Shown: positions 54,124 to 62,279 of the stretch, one piece after another
Layout of the letters: each line of letters begins with the position of its first letter
Numbering within the stretch: the first letter of the stretch is position 1
From: a virus
Strand: one strand, 5' to 3'
Length of the DNA stretch: 63,863 nt
Virus record (IMG/VR): IMGVR_UViG_3300042905_003325
Span: 1 to 63,863 of that record
Notes under the pieces: model-generated
Database searches by the model: none
What the model was told of the DNA's origin: nothing
What the model saw: only the letters and a program-made list of their open reading frames with translations
Made by a program: the position numbers and the translations under genes

Positions 54124-54403
54124 ATTTTACTAGGCTCAAAATCCAGTTGGTCAGTATACGAATCTCTTCATCGGTAAGCGTGGGATGAGCAGGCATTTTT
54201 CCTTTGCCATTTCTTATCACGTTTTTCACATGCTCAGGATCGTCTTTGTGTTTTTCTGCCACACGTGTCAGAGCAGGTGGGTAACTGATACCAATATGTT
54301 CAATGCTATGACAGCCCAAACATGCTGATTTTTTAGCTAGTGATTCAGCCTCATTGGCTAGTACAGAACTGCTGAACAACATTAAAATTACAACGTACTT
54401 CAT
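54122..54403 (-). CDS. Small c-type cytochrome (class I)
   Basis: A 93-residue exported cytochrome c. MKYVVILMLFSSSVLANEAE is a signal peptide with a likely cleavage after VLA. KKSACLGCHSIEH contains the CxxCH haem-binding site; MPAHP supplies the axial Met, and LTDEEIRILTNWILSL is the C-terminal helix. The size and pattern match cytochrome c-551/c5-like periplasmic electron carriers of proteobacteria. In a phage this would require host haem maturation. It may feed or receive electrons in redox defence or respiration during infection. Coupled to the SGNH gene by ATGA. Confidence 0.92.
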   Translation of the reverse strand: MKYVVILMLFSSSVLANEAESLAKKSACLGCHSIEHIGISYPPALTRVAEKHKDDPEHVKNVIRNGKGKMPAHPTLTDEEIRILTNWILSLVK

Positions 54404-54795
54404 TTGGTTAGTATTCCCAACTGTCTATATCCACGACTGGTAGGATGCACTCGATCAGGTGCAAGTTCTGGTATTGTTATAAACGTATCACCAAACTGTT
54501 TGGCTATTTTTTTCACTAGATCTTGCTTGTCTGATTTCACTGCTGGCACTATCCAGAACACCTGATCCGCTGCTACGTGAGTTCTCAATGCTATGAGTTC
54601 TACTTCGGTGTTAAGACTTTTGTAGTCATTGCTGCCCAGACTGATAATTGTGGTCCGGGCAGGCTTGACCTTTTTAATATAGATATTGTTCCAGTCTCGA
54701 CTGTTTATGCCACTCTGTGCAAGAGTCACACATTCAGTCCTAACTTGACCAATGCCTTTGGCAATGCTATCACCTACTATCAAACAATCTAACAC
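54400..54795 (-). CDS. SGNH/GDSL-family hydrolase-like protein
   Basis: A 131-residue protein. LDCLIVGDSIAKG carries the catalytic Ser of block I (GDS), ISLGSNDYKSL block III (GxND) and LAPDRVHPTSRGY the Asp and His of block V. It is shorter than most SGNH enzymes (about 200 residues), so it is a minimal form. Such enzymes remove acyl or acetyl groups from sugars or lipids. GTG start at 54795. A perfect TATAAATA late promoter lies 60 bases upstream. Confidence 0.75.
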   Translation of the reverse strand: MLDCLIVGDSIAKGIGQVRTECVTLAQSGINSRDWNNIYIKKVKPARTTIISLGSNDYKSLNTEVELIALRTHVAADQVFWIVPAVKSDKQDLVKKIAKQFGDTFITIPELAPDRVHPTSRGYRQLGILTK

Positions 54796-54807
54796 ACAGT
54801 CCCCTGA

Positions 54808-55410
54808 TCAGGATAAAGCCAGTCTTGGTTGATCAGCAAAGTCTGCGATCAAGCTATTTATAGTGCTCAAAGGCACAGGAGTGCTGTGCAGATAGTTTTC
54901 ATGATCAACACCCACAGTCAACCCAGTGGTCTGGTTCTGTAGAGCAGTGATCATGTCTGCTGTGAGCTCAAAACGCAGAAAGTGTACAGCCGAAGTCTTA
55001 ACATCGTTGCTGCGATCAAGATCTTCGTCAGCCACTGCATACACAGGCTGGTGTCCTTCTACCTGCAGGAACACACGATCCTCGATACCACGCAACAGCG
55101 CCAGCTGGTAAGCTCTCACTGTTGGGTCGCTATACTCAATGGTCATAGTGGCCTTGAGGTTTGAGCCTGTGGGAATCAAGGGATTGTAAGCATCAAGTTC
55201 ATCTTGTATGCCTTGTTGACTGAAAGTGCGCTCGATCAACAGCATCTCTTGAATTTGGTATTGTACAGTGACGCGATCCTCAAAATGCAGAGTGACGTTT
55301 GCCCCCAGCTGAAGCTGCCTTTGCTTACGATGTTGCACTGCCCGGAGTTTGAATTCCGGGCGGCGAGCACTATACTGTTCTAACGAATATAGGTCTTGTG
55401 AGGTAAGCAT
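54808..55410 (-). CDS. DUF3501 family protein
   Basis: A 200-residue protein matching DUF3501 end to end: LYSLEQYSARRPEFKLRAVQ, then LHFEDRVTVQYQIQEMLLIE, then ELDAYNPLIPTGSNLKATMT, then VYAVADEDLDRS and SAVHFLRFEL. In proteobacteria this gene sits next to rubrerythrin and an Fe-S (HdrD/GlpC-like) protein. Its biochemical role is unknown but the link to rubrerythrin suggests peroxide or iron metabolism. Here it begins one base after the rubrerythrin stop; the Fe-S gene is missing. Confidence 0.93.
   Translation of the reverse strand: MLTSQDLYSLEQYSARRPEFKLRAVQHRKQRQLQLGANVTLHFEDRVTVQYQIQEMLLIERTFSQQGIQDELDAYNPLIPTGSNLKATMTIEYSDPTVRAYQLALLRGIEDRVFLQVEGHQPVYAVADEDLDRSNDVKTSAVHFLRFELTADMITALQNQTTGLTVGVDHENYLHSTPVPLSTINSLIADFADQPRLALS
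54855..54862 (-). promoter_or_regulatory. Perfect T4 late promoter core TATAAATA
   Basis: Minus strand TATAAATA within the 3' end of the DUF3501 gene, 60 bases before the SGNH hydrolase start. It would give late expression of SGNH hydrolase and cytochrome c. Confidence 0.6.
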
Positions 55411-55411
55411 T

Positions 55412-55846
55412 TTAGGCGTTCTCTGAACGATATGCGTCTAGGGTTTTCTTGAACTTGCCAGCATGGCTACGTTCTGCTTTGGCCAAGGTATCAAACCAGT
55501 CAGCGATTTCATCAAAGCCTTCGTCACGTGCATCACGTGCCATGCCTGGGTACATGTCTGTGTACTCGTGCGTTTCGCCATGGATAGCACTTTCTAGAGC
55601 TTGCACAATGTCACCAGCTGGCAGGCCAGTTTCTGGATCACCTGAACCACCTGCGATCAAGTATTCCATGTGACCATGCGCATGACCTGTTTCACCCTCT
55701 GCGGTGTGACGGAAGATGTTGGCTACGTCAGTGGCACCTGCGATGTCAGCCATGTTTGCGAAATACAGATAGCGACGGTTAGCTTTGGATTCGCCTGCAA
55801 ATGCATCCTTTAGATGCTGTTCGGTTTTGGTTCCTGTTACTTTCAT
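55412..55846 (-). CDS. Rubrerythrin (without rubredoxin domain)
   Basis: A 144-residue erythrin-type rubrerythrin: [20 protein letters not shown], then [20 protein letters not shown], with ExxH motifs in [12 protein letters not shown] and [11 protein letters not shown] and a further Glu pair in [20 protein letters not shown]. It forms a diiron four-helix bundle that reduces peroxide. The rubredoxin domain is absent, as in the form linked to DUF3501. The ATG at 55846 has AGGAG. Confidence 0.93.
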   Translation of the reverse strand: MKVTGTKTEQHLKDAFAGESKANRRYLYFANMADIAGATDVANIFRHTAEGETGHAHGHMEYLIAGGSGDPETGLPAGDIVQALESAIHGETHEYTDMYPGMARDARDEGFDEIADWFDTLAKAERSHAGKFKKTLDAYRSENA

Positions 55847-55880
55847 TTGATTTCTCCTGTAAAAAAAATGTTGCATTGCA

Positions 55881-55909
55881 ATTATACAGATTATATATCA
55901 TAACTGCAA
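55881..55909 (-). promoter_or_regulatory. Sigma70-type promoter before rubrerythrin
   Basis: Minus strand TTGCAG, 17 bases, TATAAT, 34 bases before ATG 55846. Downstream of it the leader contains the AGGAG site. Confidence 0.6.
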
Positions 55910-55971
55910 TCTATTTTTTTAGGTTTTTCCATTGTATTTTTTAATGGAATCAATACAAGTATTAAATTGCA

Positions 55972-56526
55972 TTAGTGAATGCCAAAATGCTGATAATGAC
56001 TGTCTAGGTTCCAGGTCACAGTGTCAATCGCCACCCCATCATGTGTTTCAACTTGGATGCCCAGAATTTGATAGCGTTGCCAAAACCAATAGATGTCAGG
56101 CGTGGTACTGGCCAGACTTTGACTATTGAGTTTCTTGTGGTTCTTTTTGCTCACAAGGCAGGTTGGGATATTTAAGGCTTCTCTAGCAGAGATACGCCCG
56201 TTTAACAGCAGATCTCTAGCCACAGCAGCAGGCAGCACATGTTCAAAGTCACACTTGGTATCAGGTTTGAGACCTAGCTCACGATAATGTGCTCCGATGT
56301 TTTCTTTGATACAGTAGCCATGATATCTACGCAGCACAAAATCAATGATGTCGCGTAGTAGTCTTGCGGTTTGATCCGAGGACTGCAACCTGCTATAGGT
56401 CCACACACAGATTTTTAACACACGCAGAGCAAATGTTTCGGTTTGAGCATAGCTGGCACCATCACGTTTGACTCTGGTGTATTTTACTTGTTTGAAACCC
56501 TGTAGGCGTTCTTGTAGCGATTTCAT
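55972..56526 (-). CDS. HNH-endonuclease-like protein
   Basis: A 184-residue protein from ATG 56526. DTKCDFEHVLPAAVARDLLL supplies a Cys and the first His, and IPTCLVSKKNHKKLNSQSLA the final Asn/His, as in HNH/McrA-type nucleases. The first 90 residues are helical and basic. The stop of the GIY-YIG-like gene overlaps its start (ATGA). A possible homing or defence nuclease. Confidence 0.62.
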   Translation of the reverse strand: MKSLQERLQGFKQVKYTRVKRDGASYAQTETFALRVLKICVWTYSRLQSSDQTARLLRDIIDFVLRRYHGYCIKENIGAHYRELGLKPDTKCDFEHVLPAAVARDLLLNGRISAREALNIPTCLVSKKNHKKLNSQSLASTTPDIYWFWQRYQILGIQVETHDGVAIDTVTWNLDSHYQHFGIH

Positions 56527-56966
56527 GTTTGTTTCCAATATTGTTCACAAAGTCGGCGGCAATAATTGCTGGCTTCTGCTTCACTTGGCAGCTTCAATGG
56601 ACACTCTGACATCTTGGCCGCAGAATATCCATTGGGCAAATCTAACTTGTGAATACGAAGCTTCCGCTCAGCAATAACTAGCTCAATTTCTTTCATAAGG
56701 TCTTCTATGGGAAGTTTGAACATTTCAGTTTGAGCACTGCCATACTTTACATACTTGGCACCATATCTCCACAAACGACGTTTGAGCAGCTTTTCTAATA
56801 CCCCTATATCCCAGGATTCTCCAAAATACACATGGTCAAGTTTGAACTTGTTCCAACAAAATTTTTGTCTTGCTCTTACTGCCGAATATGGTGTCAATGC
56901 AATGCCAAGTTTCCAAGCGTCTGGTTCACCAGTTAAGTCTTTGTGTAGGTAAAAAAAATGACTCAT
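56523..56966 (-). CDS. GIY-YIG-like/T5orf172-like nuclease
   Basis: A 147-residue protein from ATG 56966 (AAGGAG). FFYLHKDLTGEPDAWKLGIA takes the place of the GIY-YIG beta strands (with KLGIA), an Arg follows in AVRARQ, LDHVYFGESWDIGVLEKLLK is the helix, and SAQTEMFKLPIEDLMKEIEL contains the metal-binding Glu. This pattern fits the T5orf172/GIY-YIG superfamily. Nuclease activity is likely but not certain. Confidence 0.6.
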   Translation of the reverse strand: MSHFFYLHKDLTGEPDAWKLGIALTPYSAVRARQKFCWNKFKLDHVYFGESWDIGVLEKLLKRRLWRYGAKYVKYGSAQTEMFKLPIEDLMKEIELVIAERKLRIHKLDLPNGYSAAKMSECPLKLPSEAEASNYCRRLCEQYWKQT

Positions 56967-56976
56967 TACATACTCC

Positions 56977-58173
56977 TTAGAACAGATCAGTAGCAGCAGG
57001 AACAAAAACGTTGAAACTGTTCTTGGGATACCTAAAACTTCGAGGCTTGTTCGCTGCCCAGCTCTGACGCATTTGATGCCAGAAAAATGCAGTGCCAACT
57101 GGTGTGTTCTTGAGATTGGCAGGAGCAGCAGGCCAAAGGTGCTTGGGCAACTGTGTGGCAGTGTGTGACGCATTGTATGCGTTGACATTGGCGCGATGCA
57201 CCTGTTCCCAATAAGGACCCTTGGCATCAAAGTTTGCGTCAAACAAGTCAATGCATATACCAGCCATTTCTTCAATTTCTGCATCACTATAGGTGATGTT
57301 TTCTTGCTCGCACATGTTTAGGAATTCTATGATGATAGGAATTTCCTTGGAGTTGATAGGTCTTTGCTGACTGGCTACAACAAAAGCACCGTACACACAG
57401 AACTGCCTAACCACGTCAACACTGGCAGCATACAACTCGTTCAAACGACTGATGGCACCCACTTGGTCGGTGTCATTGAATTTTTCTGCTGTGACAAACA
57501 AACCGGCTCTAGCGATGTGTTGTTGTTTTTGCCAAGCAGCCACCCATTCAGGATCGGTGGCGCCATCTACTTCTACACCATAAACCATTTGCGCAAAAAT
57601 ATCAATGATGTCCAAGGGCTTTTTGCCTGCGTTTTTGCCCACAGTGGTGTTGAGGCTAATAAACAGTTGGCGCAGGTCTGCGCGACTGGTTATGTCATAG
57701 ATGTTGGCAGGAAACTTCACATCCTTGATGTTCAAACCAAAAAAGTTTTCCACTATCAGCATCAAGGCCAGAGCAGTGTGCTGGCTATCCCAAGCACCCC
57801 ACTTGCCGTTGGGAGTGCGAAATACCTGTATGGGCTGAGCCATGAACGCACGGAAGTTAGAGATAATGTGCAGAATCCATTTGAGGTTAGGCTCACGTTG
57901 CATTGTGGTATCAATCATGATATCACCGGCGTCGATTTCTTGAGCAGCACACAATTTAAACTGTGTGCGATCAAAGAAATCTTTCAACTTAGGATGACTG
58001 CGTTTGAAGTCTTTTAGGGCCTTGGCCAATCCAGCATGCCAATTACGCTGAGCCTGCGGTGGCAGTGCGGCGATTGTGTCGTGCAGACGCTGTTTGAGGT
58101 CAACAAGATGAGATTGGGTGTTATGAAAACGCGAGTTACGCTGATCTGCGTAGGTAGATGTGGCAGTTGCCAT
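56977..58173 (-). CDS. ParB/Srx-like protein (DUF6551-like)
   Basis: A 398-residue protein. RTPNGKWGAWDSQHTALALM resembles the ParB/sulfiredoxin-type nucleotide-binding box (DGxHR), here with SQHT. FISLNTTVGKNAGKKPLDII and a long helical C-terminus follow. Proteins of this class in phages bind or cleave DNA or hydrolyse NTP. It starts at ATG 58173 with GGAG six bases upstream; a short palindrome GTAAC-C-GTTAC lies at 58190-58200. It is coupled to the nuclease-like genes downstream. Confidence 0.65.
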   Translation of the reverse strand: MATATSTYADQRNSRFHNTQSHLVDLKQRLHDTIAALPPQAQRNWHAGLAKALKDFKRSHPKLKDFFDRTQFKLCAAQEIDAGDIMIDTTMQREPNLKWILHIISNFRAFMAQPIQVFRTPNGKWGAWDSQHTALALMLIVENFFGLNIKDVKFPANIYDITSRADLRQLFISLNTTVGKNAGKKPLDIIDIFAQMVYGVEVDGATDPEWVAAWQKQQHIARAGLFVTAEKFNDTDQVGAISRLNELYAASVDVVRQFCVYGAFVVASQQRPINSKEIPIIIEFLNMCEQENITYSDAEIEEMAGICIDLFDANFDAKGPYWEQVHRANVNAYNASHTATQLPKHLWPAAPANLKNTPVGTAFFWHQMRQSWAANKPRSFRYPKNSFNVFVPAATDLF

Positions 58174-58189
58174 TGCTTTCTCCATATTA

Positions 58190-58200
58190 GTAACCGTTAC
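58190..58200. repeat. Short palindrome GTAACCGTTAC upstream of ParB-like gene
   Basis: An 11-base palindrome (five-base arms, one-base centre) 17 bases before the ParB-like start. It could be an operator or the ParB-like protein's own site. Confidence 0.4.
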
Positions 58201-58206
58201 AATCAT

Positions 58207-58301
58207 TGGCCCTATGCCTAGATTGTTTTTTGGTTAGCTTTGTGTTACATCAATTACTATACAGCAAAAATCTTTATTGGACGACTGATATTTTACCGAT
58301 T
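58207..58301. promoter_or_regulatory. Intergenic region upstream of ParB-like gene
   Basis: About 95 bases without a gene. A minus-strand TATAGT at 58256-58261 is a possible -10 for the ParB-like gene, but no convincing -35 precedes it. Confidence 0.3.
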
Positions 58302-59045
58302 TTATCCCGTACTGAGCACTCGAACCGCAACCTGTTGATGTCGGCTCACACGGCCGATATACTGGTATTTGACATCGTAATTTCTACAGAATTCTTTCCA
58401 GGCTGCGAATTCATCTTGTTGCCATCCGGGATAGTTGAGATATTCGTCAAATATGATCACAGTGCCCGGAACAATGTTTTCCCGTAGTTCGGTCAATACC
58501 GTTTTGGTACTGGAGTAGAGATCGCAGTCCACATGCAGCAACAACAGCGGAGTATTGGTGTAACTGGCTTTCCACTTTGGCAAGGTTTCATTAAACCAGC
58601 CCACATGCAAATAGGTGTTGTCTCTTACTCTAGGCAGATTGTCTCTTTTGAAAAATCCTCGAGGCATACGACTGGTCCAGTCTTCGGGTAATCCTTCAAA
58701 GCTGTCAAACCCATGAATAAATTTATTTGGCAGCAGTCTTGCAAATTGGTTTAGTGTGCGACCTGTAGCAACACCGAACTCTAGTACCATGCCACGCGGT
58801 ATGAGATTGGAATCAAGTTGCGTTTTGACCACCCAATCGTGTAAGTCATAGTCGCAGCTGAAGTTAGGAACTGTGCGCATGTGAAGCTGTACATACCTAG
58901 CAGATTCTTCTGAGGCCTGCCGTAGTGCAGTGAACTCAGTGTCAATCACATCAGTGTACTGACCTGTGAGTCTACGTTGAAACCAATTGGGTTGAGGATA
59001 ACGCCACCATTGGCGCACACGGTCATAAAGTCTGTGTAAATTCAT
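58302..59045 (-). CDS. TylF/MycF-type SAM methyltransferase
   Basis: A 247-residue protein. MVLEFGVATGRTLNQFARLL is motif I; FIHGFDSFEGLPEDW and LLLLHVDCDLYSSTKTVL are the marks of TylF-type sugar O-methyltransferases; VIIFDEYLNYPGWQQDEFAA contains the second metal-binding Asp and a substrate-site segment. These enzymes need Mg and methylate sugar hydroxyls. It may modify a phage or host glycan. Confidence 0.85.
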   Translation of the reverse strand: MNLHRLYDRVRQWWRYPQPNWFQRRLTGQYTDVIDTEFTALRQASEESARYVQLHMRTVPNFSCDYDLHDWVVKTQLDSNLIPRGMVLEFGVATGRTLNQFARLLPNKFIHGFDSFEGLPEDWTSRMPRGFFKRDNLPRVRDNTYLHVGWFNETLPKWKASYTNTPLLLLHVDCDLYSSTKTVLTELRENIVPGTVIIFDEYLNYPGWQQDEFAAWKEFCRNYDVKYQYIGRVSRHQQVAVRVLSTG

Positions 59046-59302
59046 AGTTTGCCTTCTTGATCTAGTAATCGATCTAATGTGCTTTGTGGTACTATTGCCG
59101 ATGTTACAGGTTGATGCTTGACCCAGGTACTGATAATACTTTCTACATCATCGGGATGACTACGCTGGCTGCGTATTACCACTGGACTAGAATTCACTCT
59201 TGTGACCAATGCAGCACAGGGCTTGCCATCAACCAATAACATACGTACTTGGTTTTCAAACACTAGTTCGTGTGTGCGTTCGCCAGTGCGTTCCCATTTC
59301 AT
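59042..59302 (-). CDS. Small phage protein
   Basis: An 86-residue beta-rich protein (MKWERTGERTHELVFENQVR ...). Small unknown type. The ATG at 59302 is preceded by a weak GGAG 14 bases away, embedded in the Trp-Ser codons of the upstream gene. Confidence 0.52.
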   Translation of the reverse strand: MKWERTGERTHELVFENQVRMLLVDGKPCAALVTRVNSSPVVIRSQRSHPDDVESIISTWVKHQPVTSAIVPQSTLDRLLDQEGKL

Positions 59303-59312
59303 AATATTTGAT

Positions 59313-59591
59313 TTAACTCCATTTCATTGTGAAACCCAATCTGTCGGTGTCGCTGTCAAAATAAAAAATATAACGACCCGGATGAGTTTGAGTAGCACTT
59401 TCTACCATTTGCCAACGCCAGTCGTCTTTGGTTTGTTCTCTGCACCAAGACAACGCCATGTCTAATCGACCAAAAGGCAGCTGGACTTCTATTGCATAAT
59501 TGAATCCACGACCTCGACGAGTGTGATCATTGAATCCCCAATGCCATGGATCATCAGTTGGCCAAAGACTATGTTTCCAGGTATGTGTCAC
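59313..59591 (-). CDS. Small phage protein with C-terminal FTMKWS
   Basis: A 92-residue protein from GTG 59591 (MTHTWKHSLWPTDDPWHWGF). It ends YFDSDTDRLGFTMKWS and thus belongs to the same WS-ending family as the tandem genes at 48.6-50.1 kb, nine kilobases away. Function unknown. Confidence 0.6.
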   Translation of the reverse strand: MTHTWKHSLWPTDDPWHWGFNDHTRRGRGFNYAIEVQLPFGRLDMALSWCREQTKDDWRWQMVESATQTHPGRYIFYFDSDTDRLGFTMKWS

Positions 59592-59802
59592 GAATGTATG
59601 ACTCTATAGATGCATCACTTATGACATTATATAGTAACAAGTTGTCCCATACGTCAAAATACTCACAGAAGCTTTGTCCCTGTGTGAGCCCGCGACAATG
59701 ATCGAACACACGATGTTTGCGCCATGTATCATAGTCTTGTTGACTGATTAATTGCGCAGGCCTAGTGTTAGCTGAAAGATCAAACCAGGTTCTAGGCTTC
59801 AT
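59569..59802 (-). CDS. Small phage protein
   Basis: A 77-residue protein (MKPRTWFDLSANTRPAQLIS ...) with an aromatic, acidic centre. No motif recognised. ATG at 59802; overlaps the next gene by 23 bases. Confidence 0.52.
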   Translation of the reverse strand: MKPRTWFDLSANTRPAQLISQQDYDTWRKHRVFDHCRGLTQGQSFCEYFDVWDNLLLYNVISDASIESYIRDTYLET

Positions 59803-59803
59803 G

Positions 59804-60634
59804 TTAGGTCCAAAGGCTTTGACGAATCTTGATTAATCGTATCATCATGTCTGTATCCTCCTGTTCGTACTGTGCTTCAAGTTCCGTGATTTTGTCAAGC
59901 ATAGGCTGTGTGTCTATTTTTTCAACGTTGGGATTGTCATCATCTTCGTCAAAGAAAAGACTGCCTTTCTCACGCTTTCGCTCACAGTACTCACTCCAAC
60001 CACTTACTTCGTAAGGATCAGGACGCTTTGGATAGACTTCCTTCCACCAAGTATAAAGTTCTAGAATTTCCTTGGCCTTTTCAGCCTGTTGACTTGGTTT
60101 GTGTCTGTCAGGATGTTCATCGTCTAGCCAATCATTAGTAAGACTCATTTGCCATTTAAGGTTGTCAATACCCGACTCGGGGCTACGCCAGCTGCGCCAA
60201 CGAAACCATCCAGTGGCCCAGAATGGGGCCTGATACTTTCTACGCTCTTCGGAACCGCTCCAGGCAATGTTCCACCAAGCCAGCTCAATCTCAACAAAGT
60301 CCACAAGTTCGTTGAAAAGACAAGGCAGAAAACGGTTGCCCACATCGCACCAAGTACCAGGCTTGATGTCCCTAGGATGAGCAGTAAGAGCATGGGTGCG
60401 GGTAACGAATCGATTGTTGATATAATATTTGAGAGCATAGAGTTGGTCCGTGGGCCAATAGAAAAACTTTTGTAGGTGGTCCAGGCCTTCATCGGCCAAC
60501 CAATAGCGAATAGGATGTAGTGCCTGCGCTTGACGGTGCCAACGAGCCCACCCACTTGATGTTTCGGCTGTGGGTTTGGCTGTTCCTCTTAGCCAATCAG
60601 CAAATTTTGAGCAAGTCCAGTAATGGTTCCTCAT
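59804..60634 (-). CDS. Conserved phage protein, Trp-rich
   Basis: A 276-residue protein rich in Trp, Asp and Glu. WYWxxLADEGLDHLQKFFYW and PGTWCDVGNRFLPCLFNELV, then WFRWRSWRSPESGIDNLKWQ, are recognisable elements of a conserved T4-like phage protein. C-terminal acidic EDDDDNPNVEK and helical end. Function not known. Confidence 0.65.
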   Translation of the reverse strand: MRNHYWTCSKFADWLRGTAKPTAETSSGWARWHRQAQALHPIRYWLADEGLDHLQKFFYWPTDQLYALKYYINNRFVTRTHALTAHPRDIKPGTWCDVGNRFLPCLFNELVDFVEIELAWWNIAWSGSEERRKYQAPFWATGWFRWRSWRSPESGIDNLKWQMSLTNDWLDDEHPDRHKPSQQAEKAKEILELYTWWKEVYPKRPDPYEVSGWSEYCERKREKGSLFFDEDDDNPNVEKIDTQPMLDKITELEAQYEQEDTDMMIRLIKIRQSLWT

Positions 60635-61842
60635 TTGGAATCCTTGTGTGTTAGATAGTGATCTTTGCCGCTGGGATGATCAAACCAAGGGCCACGTTTT
60701 TCAGCAGACATTTTGGTATAATACTCACGTTTGTTCAACCGCCAGCTTTCGTGAATCGTAGTAGTAGTTGGTATTTTACACTGATCTAAAAATTTCTGCA
60801 ACGATATTGCATAATCTAGATCTTGACGACCCTTGAGCCAAAACAAGTGATCAAAATTGTGTTGAAGTATGTCTGCGCTGGCTGCTCTAAACTCCAAAAA
60901 ACCATTTGGTTGATTAGACAAGGTTTCTAGTACACTCACAATCTTGTGCATTCTAGTGGCAATGTCTGTTTCCTGATCATAGCTTTCATCAATCAATGAT
61001 CCAAAAGTCTTAAAACCAAGTTTGTGCATGTAAGCAAGAGTGCCAGCGCCAGCAAAACACAAAAAAGGCATCTGTGCCAGGATCGGTCTTACGGTTTTTT
61101 CACTGATCAAACTTTCAACTACAAAGGCCTCTAGCACCAGTTCGCAGGCAAATTCACTATAGTATCGACTTATTGCCCCTTCTTCATAGTAGATGTGATC
61201 GTCCCTACTGAGTCTACGAGGCATGATGTCAGCAAAGGGTTCTTGACTTTGAAGCCTAGATGCCATGTCAGCACTGCCTTGATGCCCATGATAAATCACA
61301 AAGTTGTTGGCCAGCAGACCTTTATCATCTGCTAGATTTAAAATCTGTTGACGGTATGATCTATAACCGTTGACCATGGCAAAAAACTGATTTTTCCTTA
61401 CATTGGGAAACTGTAGACGCGGGGCTACCAAGCCACCAATGTCTAGTGCGTACCACCATGAACTCAAGATTGGTATTTCTTGATGTTGTGGAGTGGAATC
61501 ATCACACAGTCTCCAAATACGTGGATGTTCAAACAAAGGCATCAACACTTGATATTCTGGGCTAACTTGGCCCATACAACGCCAACAACTGCTGTTCATG
61601 ATGTCGTTGCCAATAACGATCCAATTTTTATCAGCATAATCAATTACAGGTTGCACCCCATAATCTCTCACGTATCTTGCTATAAAACGCGGCTCTGCCA
61701 TGAGCAAGCAGTCTCTATGATCTGGAAGCTCTTGACGTTGGGTCACAGGATTCCAGATGTCCAAAAACTCATGATCGTGTTCCAGAAGATCTAGAGCTCG
61801 ACTAAAACGTTGAGCAGCTTCTGGTTGCAGCACATATATCAT
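60631..61842 (-). CDS. Glycosyltransferase-like protein
   Basis: A 403-residue protein. The C-terminal half has YYSEFACELVLEAFVVESLI, then SEKTVRPILAQMPFLCFAGA, then GTLAYMHKLGFKTFGSLIDE and SYDQETDIATRM. This ExxxxTEKTxRPI...PFLxxG...LGFKTF...DESYD pattern is the donor-binding half of exostosin/fucosyltransferase-like phage glycosyltransferases. The N-terminal half would bind the acceptor. It is the second gene after an early promoter at 62207. Confidence 0.72.
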   Translation of the reverse strand: MIYVLQPEAAQRFSRALDLLEHDHEFLDIWNPVTQRQELPDHRDCLLMAEPRFIARYVRDYGVQPVIDYADKNWIVIGNDIMNSSCWRCMGQVSPEYQVLMPLFEHPRIWRLCDDSTPQHQEIPILSSWWYALDIGGLVAPRLQFPNVRKNQFFAMVNGYRSYRQQILNLADDKGLLANNFVIYHGHQGSADMASRLQSQEPFADIMPRRLSRDDHIYYEEGAISRYYSEFACELVLEAFVVESLISEKTVRPILAQMPFLCFAGAGTLAYMHKLGFKTFGSLIDESYDQETDIATRMHKIVSVLETLSNQPNGFLEFRAASADILQHNFDHLFWLKGRQDLDYAISLQKFLDQCKIPTTTTIHESWRLNKREYYTKMSAEKRGPWFDHPSGKDHYLTHKDSK

Positions 61843-62174
61843 TTGGTTTCTTTAGTAGGAAAGAGTTCTTTGAATTTTTTGATTACCTCAGGATCACCAC
61901 CCATGATGCCCAACACCATGTCATGTGGCACACGATCTTGAAAATCCTGTGAAGTGCGTCCTTGAAACAAGAACTTGTCGGTGCCATGTTCCCAAACATA
62001 CAGCATATCGCCGTGTTGTTCGATAGTGACTTTTTTATAGATCTTTTGTATTTTTTCTATGTCACTTTGCAGATTATCTATTTCTCGTTGAAACTTTTGT
62101 TCTGCATGTCGCCTGAACAATTGTCCAAACCCATACATCAAGGCCATCAACAACAGGATATCAAACAAACTCAT
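61839..62174 (-). CDS. Small membrane-anchored coiled-coil protein
   Basis: A 111-residue protein from ATG 62174. One N-terminal hydrophobic helix (MSLFDILLLMALMYGFGQLF) is followed by a basic coiled coil (FQREIDNLQSDIEKIQKIYK) and a small beta-domain (GDMLYVWEHGTDKFLFQG). The latter pattern occurs in many phage small proteins. Function unknown. Confidence 0.65.
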   Translation of the reverse strand: MSLFDILLLMALMYGFGQLFRRHAEQKFQREIDNLQSDIEKIQKIYKKVTIEQHGDMLYVWEHGTDKFLFQGRTSQDFQDRVPHDMVLGIMGGDPEVIKKFKELFPTKETK

Positions 62175-62206
62175 ATGGTCTCCAGGCAAACGATCAACTA
62201 CTTAGC

Positions 62207-62235
62207 ATTATACGGTTATTGCAATTTTTGGCCAA
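62207..62235 (-). promoter_or_regulatory. Early promoter, TTGGCC-17-TATAAT
   Basis: Minus strand TTGGCC, 17 bases, TATAAT, before ATG 62174. It follows a terminator, so it begins an independent unit that may run to 58302. Confidence 0.7.
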
Positions 62236-62240
62236 ACAAA

Positions 62241-62259
62241 AAGGGCCCGTTAGGCCCTT
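62241..62259 (-). terminator. Rho-independent terminator
   Basis: Minus strand AAGGGCC-TAACG-GGCCCTT followed by TTTGTTTGG, 21 bases after the stop at 62280. Confidence 0.88.
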
Positions 62260-62279
62260 GATGTCAACCTATGGTTGTG

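Noticed and set aside
55921-55955. TTCCATT/AATGGAA hairpin downstream of the HNH-like gene as terminator
   Set aside because: The stem is short and AT-rich and the following T run is poor; not strong enough to call.
57364-58017. Plus-strand open frame of 217 codons opposite the ParB-like gene
   Set aside because: It lies wholly inside a well-formed leftward gene, has no ribosome-binding site and encodes no recognisable protein; it is a shadow.
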